Assembly: GCF_036884655.1 (NCBI RefSeq)
Contig: NC_088357.1
Location: 43,236,001-43,300,000 of the forward strand
Length of the DNA: 64,000 bases
Source: Musa acuminata AAA Group
Taxonomy: Eukaryota; Streptophyta; Magnoliopsida; Zingiberales; Musaceae
Direction of reading: 5' to 3'
Shown: in pieces, positions 37,441-49,007 of the stretch
How the letters are laid out: every line of letters begins with the position of its first letter
Position numbering within the stretch: the first letter of the stretch is position 1
Notes under the pieces: model-generated
Seen by the model: the letters and a program-made list of their open reading frames with translations, nothing else
What the model was told of the DNA's origin: nothing
The model's database searches: none
Program-made: the position numbers and the translations under genes

Positions 37441-39112
37441 ATGGTTGAGCTTCTTTTCGAGGACATCTTCACTTTGACGAGACTGGATCCAGATGGTAAA
37501 AAGTTTGATAAAGGTATGATACATTCTTTCACCATTCTCATATGTATTGAAATACTTTTTCAAACTTGATAGAACCAGTGTTGCAGTGTTCTTTAAAGTC
37601 ATAACAGAGAAGTTCATGCGGCTGGATTCTTGTCAAATGCTATGATGTGTTGATCTGTTTAGCCAAAACTTAAGCGTATTATCACAAAACTTAATATGAG
37701 ATTAGACATAGTGGTGCCAGAGTATGGCCTGGTATGCATAGTTTGTAGATTTCCATACTGACATCTGGGCTGTACTATGTAGGTGTTCTTTGCTATAGTT
37801 TGTTTGTTCAGTTTTCCATGCGTTTGGTGTTTGCCTAAGAAAAGAATAGATCTAGGAAGAAAAGGCTCCAACTAGTTCTTATTTTCAACTAACTTCTTGA
37901 TTCATTTTTTTGTCTTGTATTTAACTTAATCACTTTACATTGAGATATATTCAATTTGTTATATGATAGTTATTTCCAGTTTGTTGATCCGATATTTTTA
38001 TTTAATGCTTCTATAGTTACTTTTCATTGGCATTCTAATTCAAGTTGAGGCTAATTTTTCCTTTTTTTATCTAGTTTCTCGGATTGAAGCACGCAGTGAA
38101 CAGTTCGATATGTATATGCAGCTAGATGTAAACACTGAAATTTATCCACTTAATGTTGGGGATAAATTCACCATGGTTTTGACTCCAACTCTCAGTCTGG
38201 ATGGAACCCCTGATTCAGGCTACTTTACACAGGTATAAGGTTGTTCTGTTATTTGTGTTCATTTGGTTGGTTGAACATTGAAATATTAGAAAAGTGCATC
38301 TAGATATTTGATTATCATCTGTAGCCATCCTGAGAAACTTCCTTGCACCTAATTTATCATGTATCTACAATTTATTTGCACGTGCTAAGTTGGAATCTGG
38401 TTGAAGAAACATCTTCGGTTGAAGCTGAACATTTTTGATAGAGTTGGATTTTCCTTCCCATCATTTCACTTTAGATTCTGATTTTAGCAACAAGTATTTG
38501 TCCTCAGGCTGGAAGAAAGTCTCTTGCAGACAAGTTTGAGTATGTTATGCATGGGAAGCTGTATAAGATTTCAGAAGAGGCTTCCGGAGGACCTAATGTT
38601 AAAGTGTATGTTTCTTTCTCAGATCATTCCATCTTTTTCCCCATTCTCATAGATTGAAGAAAAAATATAGTTATCAAGGTTGCATATCTTTTTGTTATAT
38701 TTGTTTTCTACAACAATATATTTGTTTTCTATAACAATTCTGGTGGTAAGTATGAAAATTAAAAGCACTAGTGTTTTAAGTGCTTTAAGGTCTTAACATT
38801 GGTAATTTGGTGAAAAATGTGACAGAAGTTGTTTCCTTTATTGTTTCTTTTTTTGTGTTAATGTCATGGCATTTCACGCATCAATTATTCTGTAATATGC
38901 CATGCAAAATCTTTGATAAAATTTGGCAAATCTTCCAGGGTTATGCAGTTGGAGACTTTATTACATGAGAATTCTGTCTAAGCATTTATAGACATAGGAT
39001 ATTCATCTCACAAATCTTTTGAAGTGTGGATTGTTTTCTTTGGAATTTGGTTGTAAATTTTACTCTTGGACTAACTTCATATTCTTCTTGGTACTAATAG
39101 TTCAGAAGATAA

Positions 39113-39155
<43 letters not shown>

Positions 39156-39660
39156 TTCTTCCCTGGTTCATGCGTGTATTTGAATTATTTTTGTTAACTT
39201 TATGCTCATGGAGTTCATTAGAACATTGTCATGGGTAGGTGAACCTGATTCACCAAGCAGATTATTTTGTTAATTGAATTCAACTGATGGTGATCTTCTT
39301 AAAGCTGCCAATGGATTTTTTTAGTACTCTCATGTTCTTGGCAATGAGCATCTTAATTCCACTGTTAGATATGCTGAATCAAGATGTTGCCTTTTCTTCT
39401 TGTTATGGAATAGCTACAAGTATTGAAATGGTTGAAATGAATGTATATTATGGCAGGAGGCAGTATTAAGTTTGAGAACTGGTTTGAATTTTTTATTGAT
39501 GGTTCTGTGTATGGTGGTTCTCATATTATTTTCTTGTTCTTCATGCAGTGAAATATATGCTTCTTTTGGTGGACTGTTGATGATGCTCAAGGGGGATCCC
39601 TCCAATGCAGCTCAGTTCGAGTTGGACCAGAGGCTGTTTCTTCTTATGAGGAAAGTGTAA
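37441..39660 (+). CDS. NRPB8: RNA polymerase subunit RPB8 (RPABC3), shared by Pol I-V
   Basis: RPB8 is a small subunit shared by the nuclear RNA polymerases; it folds as an OB-like barrel on RPB1. Coding exons 37441-37513, 38075-38232, 38508-38605 and 39549-39660 join to 146 residues, the full family length. The protein starts [34 protein letters not shown] (broken here only by my exon join), continues with [14 protein letters not shown] and [16 protein letters not shown], then [12 protein letters not shown], and ends [14 protein letters not shown]...[12 protein letters not shown]. The third donor is placed after aaagt because only this gives VEIYASFGG. Intron 3 has a (CT)n microsatellite. 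Confidence 0.95.
39115..39152. repeat. (CT)n microsatellite in RPB8 intron 3
   Basis: About 19 uninterrupted TC repeats between the third and fourth coding exons. Confidence 0.95.
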
Positions 39661-42413
39661 ATCTTACCTCAAATTACTCTTGTATTAAGGATGAACACCT
39701 TCAGATATGGAGAACTCGAAAACTTTAGGAGACAAAGGGACTTAACCTATCGACTTCCGAACACTTGAATGATGCGAGCTTTGTTTGCTGTGTTGCCTCT
39801 TATATGGACTAGTTATGAATGTAGATCTTTCGGAAAGCTGGTTCCTTCTGCCTGTGTTCTTTGCCTCTTATAAGGGTTGCGACATTGAACCGACAACAGC
39901 CTATCGAGTTTTTTGATCGAAATTGGTATAGTTAAAGTTTTTACCAGCCTAAGCTAGTTGGCATATAATATGCAGGTGCCCGAGGTGGATTGAGCTGAGT
40001 TATCGGTTATCCGATGGGATTTTCTTCCGAGGCATTCGAGGTAACGAATACTCTAAATCTAATGAAACCCTAGAAAAACAAAGAAAATTTTTTATCTAGA
40101 GACAAGGTATCTTTTTATTTGTCCCTATCAGAGGTGTGGTGGATGATCATCTCCATGATTTCCCTTAGCCATCCTTACTGCATCTCATCTCATCTCATGA
40201 CTTAAACCTCTGGTTCAGCTCACCTCAGCTTATCCATGGGGCTTCAATCTCTGGTTCACATAATTAGGAGCTATGAAGTGGACAAACATTTGACTTCTTC
40301 ATCAAGTTGAGATATCAAATCAGCCCATTTTGCCATCCATGACAAGAAAACTATAGGAATAAAAGCTTTTACCCCAAAGGTCACATACGAAATCCTTCAT
40401 TGAGATGGGAGATCAAATGGCTACAACTCATGCAAAGCTTACTCTTAAGTACACACACTACATACATACCCATCCTTACTGTTTGGATTCTACCATTTGT
40501 TTCCAGCTTCAAAAGGTTGTACGTGTCACAAATCAGACAATTTTGTCAATGGTCTTTTTGACTGCCATTACTATAACTTTGTTGACCATGACGCAACACT
40601 TTTTAGAGAGAGAGAGAGCAGCTGAGCACACTTTGTCTATGCTTGCAGGTCATGGGGAAGAGGCAAGAAGATGCCGGAAGGAGTGGGAATAGCAAGGAAT
40701 CAATGAGGGGTCACTTCACGGAAAGTGGAGCACGCACTCCCTCTCTTTTGTTTGTCTTCATCCCAGCGAAGAAAAAGGGGGAGTAGGAAGAGGAGTGAGA
40801 CCAACACTTTTAAAAGTCTACAGTAAGCAGAGATACAACAATTTTAGCAATCATTCATGTATGATTTGTCCATATATATATATATGTTTATAAGGCTAAA
40901 ACTTTAGGCTGATGTAACTCAAAAACATAGCTTGTGCAAACATTGTCCTCATCCTCTGAAATATTATTATCTGCACATAGAAACAGCACCCATGAATGAT
41001 GGTGAGATACTTGCCATCACAAGAATCTAGTTTCTGAAGCCAAGTAGTGAAGGAATGTGCCAATGAAGTCTTATATTACAAGACAAAGTTATTGCAATGT
41101 TTCAGATGTTCAATTCACTATAAAGCAGGACATGGCACATGCATGAGGATGAACAAAATCTGGCCTTTTGCACTTCATAAAAGTGGAAGAAGCTTTAATT
41201 CCCTTTAGCAATTTGAGGCAATGAAATTTCATGTCAGCCTTAGATATATATGCTTTTGAGGAGATGAACACAGTCTTCATTCCTTTCTTGTGCTTTTGCC
41301 CCAATCTTTTATCCTTCTCTCCATGTCTTCTTTCTCTCACTCTCTTTCTTTCTTTCTTTCTTTTCTTGCTCCATCTCTTTTGGACTCAAATCTTGACTTA
41401 GTGTGGCCTGCCCAACATGAACTCAAGATTGGGTCTGCCTGGGCTTGCTGTCTCTGAAAACCATGATGAGTTCAAACCACAATGCATTTCCAAGCTCTTA
41501 GATTGCATGTCCTGCAGAAGAAAGCAGGAACAATGCACCAATCAACTCCACATGATATCTATTTTTTTTGTCAGTATGCAGTGTTTGCTACTTATCAGGA
41601 GATGCTTAATGATTCAAGTATGACATGTGAATGGAAGATCTGAATTGATACCTTAAGGGACTTAGTACTTCCTCTTGTAGCTTCATTTGCTAAGCCATTA
41701 GAGTAGCCTTCCCTGCTGAAGACCACAAAAAAGTCTCTACTCATAAAACAGTCCAAGCACTAAAATAGTGTGTCATAGAAAGAAGTCCATTGCATCAAAT
41801 CAGTAATGTACTAAAAGTAATCTTTATGCTACAATTAGCTTCAAAGAGCTTCCATTGGAATTGCAGAGAGTTAGCCCTACTTTTTCTGAGCACTTTGCAT
41901 GAATTGTAAGGTGAGATGGAAAAGAAGTAAAATGAAAGAGAGCTTCTACTGAAAAGTCCATAAAACTGACTGCTTCTAGGAAGTTGCAGCCATCAAGTGG
42001 CAGAAACCTTCTTAGCCCTGTCAATGGTTTTCCTTGAGAGCCATATAAATTACTCAGCTACTCCATCCTTCTCAAGACATGAAGAAGAATCCAAAGTCTC
42101 TGGGTTTTTCATTGCAGCAAACCTAAAAACCTGTTCCTCACTGAACTACTCAACCAATGATTTACAGTTTTCAGCTTCCCTATATGGATGCTGGAGCTCA
42201 ATATTAGAAACAGTCACTCAGTTAATGCTACTTCTCTCTTCCAATTCTTTAATCATGCAGGTTAGAGTTCCAATCTTGGAATCTGCACCACATGACCTAC
42301 CAGCAAGCAGACAACTCTCACAAGTGTCTCTTTTTACACATCTAAGATATTTTGAATTGAAATGGATGGTGCCTACAGGCCTGTTTTACACTTCAAAGAA
42401 TATCTCAGCATTT
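39661..42413. other. Intergenic between RPB8 (+) and the KANADI-like gene (-)
   Basis: Convergent gene ends meet here. The first few hundred bases are the RPB8 3' UTR. I see only AT-rich DNA, short AT and GA/CT runs (40609-40618, 40876-40886, 41341-41363) and unsupported ORFs. The KANADI-like gene's 3' UTR, and possibly a last exon I could not place, would lie in the right part. Confidence 0.45.
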
Positions 42414-45400
42414 TTAGTTCTCTCTCAGCTTTAACAACTCATGTGATTTATTGCTTTGTGGAGTTATAGATGACACACCAGCATTACTGAAAGATGAACT
42501 CCAATATCTGCAGATTCTATTCTTTGACCAAGTTAGAACTAATTGGAATTGCATTGTTCTAGAGTTCAGAAATCAAAATAATTAATTAGAGCCATTTTAA
42601 AGATCTGTATGACCTTGTGTTACTTATAGTTTGAAGGAAAAAAAATGGTTGGATTCATGACACTTGCTCTATGAAATCAATTGACACTCTCTGTTAAAGA
42701 TATGCAGCTGTTCATTTTACACTCTCTCCTATTCCTCAAAGACTTTATGGATTCCTACATATGATATTTTCCTTTTCAGAAAAAAGAACTCAATCCAACA
42801 AAAGAATATTTCTTAGAAACCTACTTGAATAACCAAGAAAATATAATGCAGCAGCCACTTATGTACTAAAAAGAATTAAAATTCAAATTAAATTGCCTAA
42901 TTTTAATTCAATCTGTTTGTCTTGATCACAAGGCTGACATTATGATGAAGTATCTCCAAATAGATCAAACAAAATTACTAGTATTCGTCGAATAACTGTT
43001 CTGTAGGAAGAAATTTTCACCTGGAAGAACTGTTCCATAAACCAATTTGATTGATTTCATGATGAGTTGACAATTCTGAAGTATGGAGATCATGAATTTT
43101 GAGCAATCTTTCATCAGAAATTTCTGCAGACCACTCATTCTGAAAACCATCGGATCGACCTATAGGACAAAGATAATAAATGAAACCATTATTTAACGAG
43201 CAATATTAGTCTTTAAAACATATTGGAATCATTTGAACAAGGTTCTATGTAACATGCCAGAACAAAGTCAAGGTTACCTGAAGCAACTGTTGGTCTCTGA
43301 GTGTTCTTCACTGTCCTATACATCTGCAGATACACATCATGATCTTCAACATAATTAGCAAGAACAAAACATGTCATTCATCTTGGTTTTGTTTCCTACT
43401 ACAACATTTTATCGGTTTAGTCTAAGCTACACAATCTTATTTCTATATTTAGAGAAATTATTTCCGAGACTCGGATTCTAACACTCACAAGTTAGAAATG
43501 AGCAATCTCATCATTGCACTAAGGTCCTTCATCGAACCCAAATCTCTTAGAATGAATACCTTAGATTAGCTTTTTTAACCAACTCAAGTATCTTTACATC
43601 TTTGAATGATTTGCTCACAAACAAAGATGTTATATTGTTATATGGTGGCTCAGTAGAACACCTGAGTTCCTATATCACAAACTGTAACACAGCATAGAAC
43701 TAAGTAAAATAGAAGTATAAGATGCTCATGCTAGAGATTTTTGATTTTATGTATCAGATAATTAAGTCTGGTGGAGAGGTTGATGAACAACTGGGTGCTA
43801 AACATAACACTGTTTTTTGACAGTACTAATATCAATGTTGTTTGTCAGTACTAATAGTAGGACTCTTCCATACTTGTTGCCAAATCAAGGACAAAAAGAA
43901 AGTGTTGTCTATTAAGATGAGATATTTCACAAGCATAAGCCCCACAAGGACTTTGAGGTCTACAATTTGCATAGTCACAGTATGATTAGCATGCTGCAAG
44001 AATTAGGTGTGTATCATTGCAGCTGATATCTGTTTTAGATCACAAGAATCATAATCTGGCCATTTATGCATGCTCTTTGAGCTGAATTTATTTATTTTTC
44101 ATCAAATGTTTTTGCAATAAAATACTATAAAGGATATATAATTTCATGAACTCCTTATCTCTCTTTAGCTCTTTCTGAGCTCTAATGATGCAATTCTCTT
44201 GCATTTAGTTGTTAGATTCTTAGCTGCCTTTGGTCATCAAGCTGTCTTTAGTTCACCATTAATTTTCTGATCTAACATTCATGAACTTTGAACTTGTCAG
44301 TCTAAAAAATTTCTGTTGTGAAACATCCAGAAATATTTGGAGAATCAACAAAAGCTTATCTTACTTTCTACCCAATTTTTGAATTAGATTTTTGCCCTAT
44401 ATATCAACTGCTTATATCTTTAGGTAAATTCTAAGTAATTTATCTCTTGTCTTTGACTGCTATTAGCTTTATGTAACAATGTTAGTAGTTGTGTTTGTTT
44501 AAGAGATATGGCTTTAGCCATTCACATAAATATCTATTTGTCATAATAACATTGTTCATATGAATATTCATATTTAGTAGTTGTGTTTTATAGACCAATG
44601 AGCAGACATGATATTAATCAGCTCCTCTTCCTCAAGCTATGATCTGTGTGCCATTCAGATAGTGATAAGCAATTGATGCACTCCCTAAACTTGCATACAC
44701 ACAGTGGTATGAAGTGCAGCAATTGCTTATTGCTGCAATCAAAATTTCAAGCACACAAATACTGATCACAAAACTATAGTAATAAGAGCATTACTATGGT
44801 CAATAAATTGTCTAATATAAAATTCAATTACTCTGGTTTTATATTTCAGCAGTAGCTATGCATATAAATTACACCATAGGAAATTATTAATATGGTTTTG
44901 TAGTTGCATTAACAGAAACTATCATATTATGGTTTCAACAACAGTGGATCAGAAGACTGCATCTTTGTTATGGTGGATCAAAGGACTACAAAAGAAGAAA
45001 AAGAAAAAGAATTCCACTACCTACTCATTAAACACTTACTACTTCATTCAGCCACTCATTGTTCTTTGTTTTCCTTCATACATCAAAACAATTTATTAGA
45101 ATGAGTTCAGAACTATCATTTTCTTTTAGTACCAAGTTTGCACTAGAGATGCAAACATGACATGATACTTGCACTATATATGTCTAAACATATAGATCGA
45201 CAATATATAGGACACATCATGAAGTTTGTGGAAACAAAGGAAGTGTGTAGGTCTCTTTGTTCCAATAGAACTCACATTCTTTGATCAACAGCAGGCAGAG
45301 AAAACAAAACAGCAGGAATAATACGACCAAAGAAAACTGAAACAAAGCTGAAAGATGTTGAAAGAAAAAGCTGAGACCGCACTCAACCTACGGGCAAAGG

Positions 45401-46220
45401 AAACAGTAGAATATATTCCTCTGAAGTGCAACATCAAACACCCATTTTTGAGGCTTGAAGAAATGGAGAGATCCTTTACCTGTAAGTGAGATTTCACGTG
45501 AGCCAGTGTCAGATCTTTTACATCCATCAACTCCAGAACGGACTTTGGTGTAGCCCCTAAACACCAGAAGATCACGTTGGGAATAAAGGTAAGATCACTA
45601 CATCCATCTGAATTGAGATAAGAGGATGAGAAGCTATAGATGATACTTTCATGCCCTCCCAAGAGCTCCACAGCATGCACAAAGCAGGCGTGAAGGGTGG
45701 TCGTCCACCGCATCCTTGGAGCTCGCATTCTTCTTTTTATGGGGATCCTTGATGGTGAGTTGCTCGATCTCGACAAGCTTTGTGTCGGTGCAGAGCGATC
45801 GAAATCAGTGGAAGAAGAAGACTCATACAGATGCTGCTGCTGCTGCTGATGGTGATGGTGATGGTGATGATGGTCTGGTGGCAGTAGAGGAAAGGAAGGT
45901 GGGTGCTGGTAGACAGGAACCCCCCTTATGGGCTTCAGCAAGCTAGGGTCTCGGTGGTGCACTTCATGCAGGGGGTCATGGTGGTGGTGGTGGCGGGGTT
46001 GTGGATGAAGTAGGAGAGTGTTTTGGCCTGTGATGGTGGAGTCTGTGGCACTGCGGCCTTCTGAAGGGCTCTCAAAGGTCAAGGGTGTGTTCATGTTGCT
46101 CTCAGAGGTCATAAACCCTAATTCCATATCTCCGTCTTGCTTTCTCCAATCTGATATCGGCTTGGTGTTTGGGGGGCTTATTCGAAGAGATAGATCAGGC
46201 TGTGAAGGAAAAATATCCAT
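42414..46220 (-). CDS. KAN: KANADI-like GARP (MYB-like) transcription factor
   Basis: KANADI proteins are nuclear repressors that set abaxial fate in leaves and outer integument. Exons on the minus strand are 46220-45647, 45556-45480, 43323-43278 and 43159-43021; a last exon 42507-42414 is tentative. Together they give 309 residues. The N-terminal part has an LSLRI-type motif ([10 protein letters not shown]) and long His/Gln runs (residues about 75-130). The GARP domain spans about residues 164-223: [28 protein letters not shown], then [26 protein letters not shown], then [11 protein letters not shown]. The exon joins fall exactly at GGHE-R, HLQ-M and AS-G, as in the family. The residue after LHA is Cys, where the family has Arg. 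I could not find the usual C-terminal NLEFTLGR motif, so the 3' end is uncertain. Confidence 0.85.
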
Positions 46221-46529
46221 CTCTTAGTCAAACTTCAGATCTGAACTTGCTCTAGCTCTTCTTTATCTGCTCGAGATCTTTTCCTCCTCTTTCTTGGGTT
46301 AATCTTATGAAGGAGATAGCTGTGCCTCTGATGGCATGAGGGGGATGCGGTTATGGTTTCAGGTCGCAGGTTCTCTTCTGGGAAATGATCATAGGGCTGT
46401 AGTAGCAAAATGTATGAGGTAAAGAAGATGCATGCAGTATTAACATGAAGGGTGAAACTTATGGATGCAGATGAGTTCAGTGTGAAGAGACAAAGTGTGA
46501 GAGAATAACACTTAGCTTGATGGCCACAT

Positions 46530-46569
<40 letters not shown>

Positions 46570-49007
46570 CTGCTCAGATTCCCCTTGTTGTCTGTGTGCT
46601 TTCACTTTGTGCAGAGATGATATCTGACTTACAAGTTCTGAACTTTCTGTGTGTTTCTCCAACCAATCATGCTAACCCAAAGAAATGAACACAAGCACAG
46701 TTGTCTGTGTTGGTGGTAGCCACTCCATGTAAAGGTTTCTTGTGCTGCATTAGGTTTGGATAAGAGAACACTTCAGTAGGAGTTTTCTCTGAATCCAATT
46801 CTCTGTTTCTAAAACACACTAACTGTAGATTACTGGAATTTTCTTCAACCTATTCTTTAATTTTCTGCTAAATGAAGGCTTATTTCCAACTACATGAGAA
46901 ATATTTTCATTTGCTCCTTATCATCATCTTCAAGACTGTAAACTACACCATGTTCTTCCTCCTTATTTTAGCTTCCTCTCATAAAGACATTTTGATAACT
47001 GTTCTAAAGTGTGACATTGATGCATCTAACTCTAATAAATTTGAAGGATAATTCATAAAAATAACAGGTCAAATATATACTTGCAGACAACTTGCTCTTA
47101 GGGCACATGTTAAGCATTTTTCCCACTGTATATTGAAATCAATCTCCTGATATATTGTTGCAAAAAGGAGAATCTTAATTTACTGTCTCCTCTCAACCAT
47201 GAGCTACTTCTGATGGTGCACTTTGGCCTACCTTACTTGTTCTTCTTATAGGGCCTATAAATCAAATGCTAAATGCTATGACCTGTTAAGCATTATGACA
47301 AGTTCCTGATTGCATGAATGAGCAGAAGCCATGTCCCTGAGTAGTAGGATAAAAGATCTACTCTCCAATCCCAAACTTACCATCATATGATTAGCAAGAT
47401 GCACAGCAAGAACCAACCAAAGGAGTTCTTGTGATCATGGCAGCCATCATGAACTAGAAATTTACTTGGGAGGACCTTCTCATCAAGATTCATTTCTTTT
47501 ACAGTTGATGGTTTTCTGCAATGGGTAATAAGAGGACATCAAATTTGTACAACCTCTTTCCTGGAGACACTGCAGATGAAACACTCTTCTTTGAATGATC
47601 GAGATAATGAGGAAGGTTGACTTTGGAACCTTGTGTTTGTTGTTGTTTCTGCTTCTTAATGATGCAATTCTAATGCCATCTTTCATAGTAAACACAATCA
47701 TCATCTTCATAAAAAGGAAGTCATTCCAGAAGAGTGAGAAACAAGAAGTAAACAAAGGTTTCTGAATCCAAACTACACTTCCAAAACCATACATATCGAG
47801 ATTCCACAATATGATAGATGTGGGACAGCAACCGTTCCACAGAAAATTTTGCTGAGGAGAATTAAAAGAGCATAGTTTCATATCTAAAGGATCTTTTGAC
47901 TCCTTATATGCATATATATATATAGACACACACACACACTGCAACATCACATGACTTCTTCTTTGTTGTGATATGCTCAATAGGAACTTAGATTCCAACA
48001 CAGTGACATGTCCCCAAAGCTTGCGATATGGGAATCCCAATGGAGAAAAAGACTCTGCACGGTGATAAGAAGAAGCTATAGCTTCATTTGACAGAACATT
48101 GGAAACCATCACATGTATACGTGCTTGTGATGTTGTCTGACTGTTTAATCAAATGGGATCCTCTCGAGACACAGACAAGAAACACGAAGTGATGTTTTGT
48201 TCTTTTGCTGGTCAGATTCATGAGACGTGTTTTGAGAAGAAGGCATTCAAATGCAAGATTGATACTCCTTCTTCTTCATGTTAAGCCTCCTTCAACGAGG
48301 CTTACGTACAGAATAGAATCCCATGCAACCATGCAACATTTTCGTCAACCTATTTGATGACTTCGCAAGCATTGTGATCCGAACGATCTCCCATATTAGC
48401 ATGGAGATGTTTTTGCTTCCATTACGTTAGCCATTTTAGTCTCCTAAGGTTCCAAGTTGACATGAGAGTGTAGAGGGCTCCGAGGTAGTGTCCGGGGTTG
48501 GACCATCCGTCACCGTTCGATCGACCCAAGCTTGATGGAATTGGACGGGCAAGACGGCTTCGTTGGCTACAGTCAGACCATACGGTCAAACTGTACCCAA
48601 AAGAAACGCGTTGTTGACGTGCCCCGACACGGTCCCCCGTCACGACCGTGCGTCTCTATCGGACGGCCATTGCAACGGTCGCATAGAGATTGAATGTGAG
48701 ATCCACCGTGCAAAGGATGGCCATCGACGGGTATGAGCTCCTTTGTGAAAGCGGATCCTCTACAGACGTTTCTTTAATCGATCGTGTACATGTCCATACC
48801 GGAACCGTTCATTAGGACCCGCTCCACTCGCCGTTGGTTGTTGTGACCAACCGTTGAAATCGGTAGTTGGAGCGGATCCCACCGATTCTTGTTGACCCCG
48901 CCGCCCTGAAGTAAACGCCCACCCTCGATTCCTTAGCAGCTGGAGGTCTTCTTTTCGCGGCTACCTCCCTGCAGATCTCGTCGCTAGCGGCAGCAGTAGG
49001 AGCTCCG
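46221..49007. other. Shared upstream region of the KANADI-like (-) and BPA1-like (+) genes
   Basis: The genes diverge here. A (GA)n run at 46532-46566 lies in the KANADI-like leader. A 209-codon minus-strand ORF at 47483-48112 has no family resemblance and is crossed by a TA/CA repeat (47910-47940), so it is not called. The last 500 bp are GC-richer and are the BPA1-like promoter and leader. Confidence 0.5.
46532..46566. repeat. (GA)n microsatellite upstream of the KANADI-like gene
   Basis: About 17 GA repeats, 310 bp upstream of the start codon and likely within the 5' UTR or core promoter. Confidence 0.95.

Noticed and set aside
41997..42434. 145-codon plus-strand ORF
   Set aside because: No motif, and it overlaps the tentative last exon of the KANADI-like gene on the other strand.
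47483..48112. 209-codon ORF on the minus strand
   Set aside because: Composition is irregular, it is crossed by a TA/CA simple repeat that codes for SIYIYAY-like text, and no family motif is visible. Long chance ORFs are expected in 2.8 kb of spacer.
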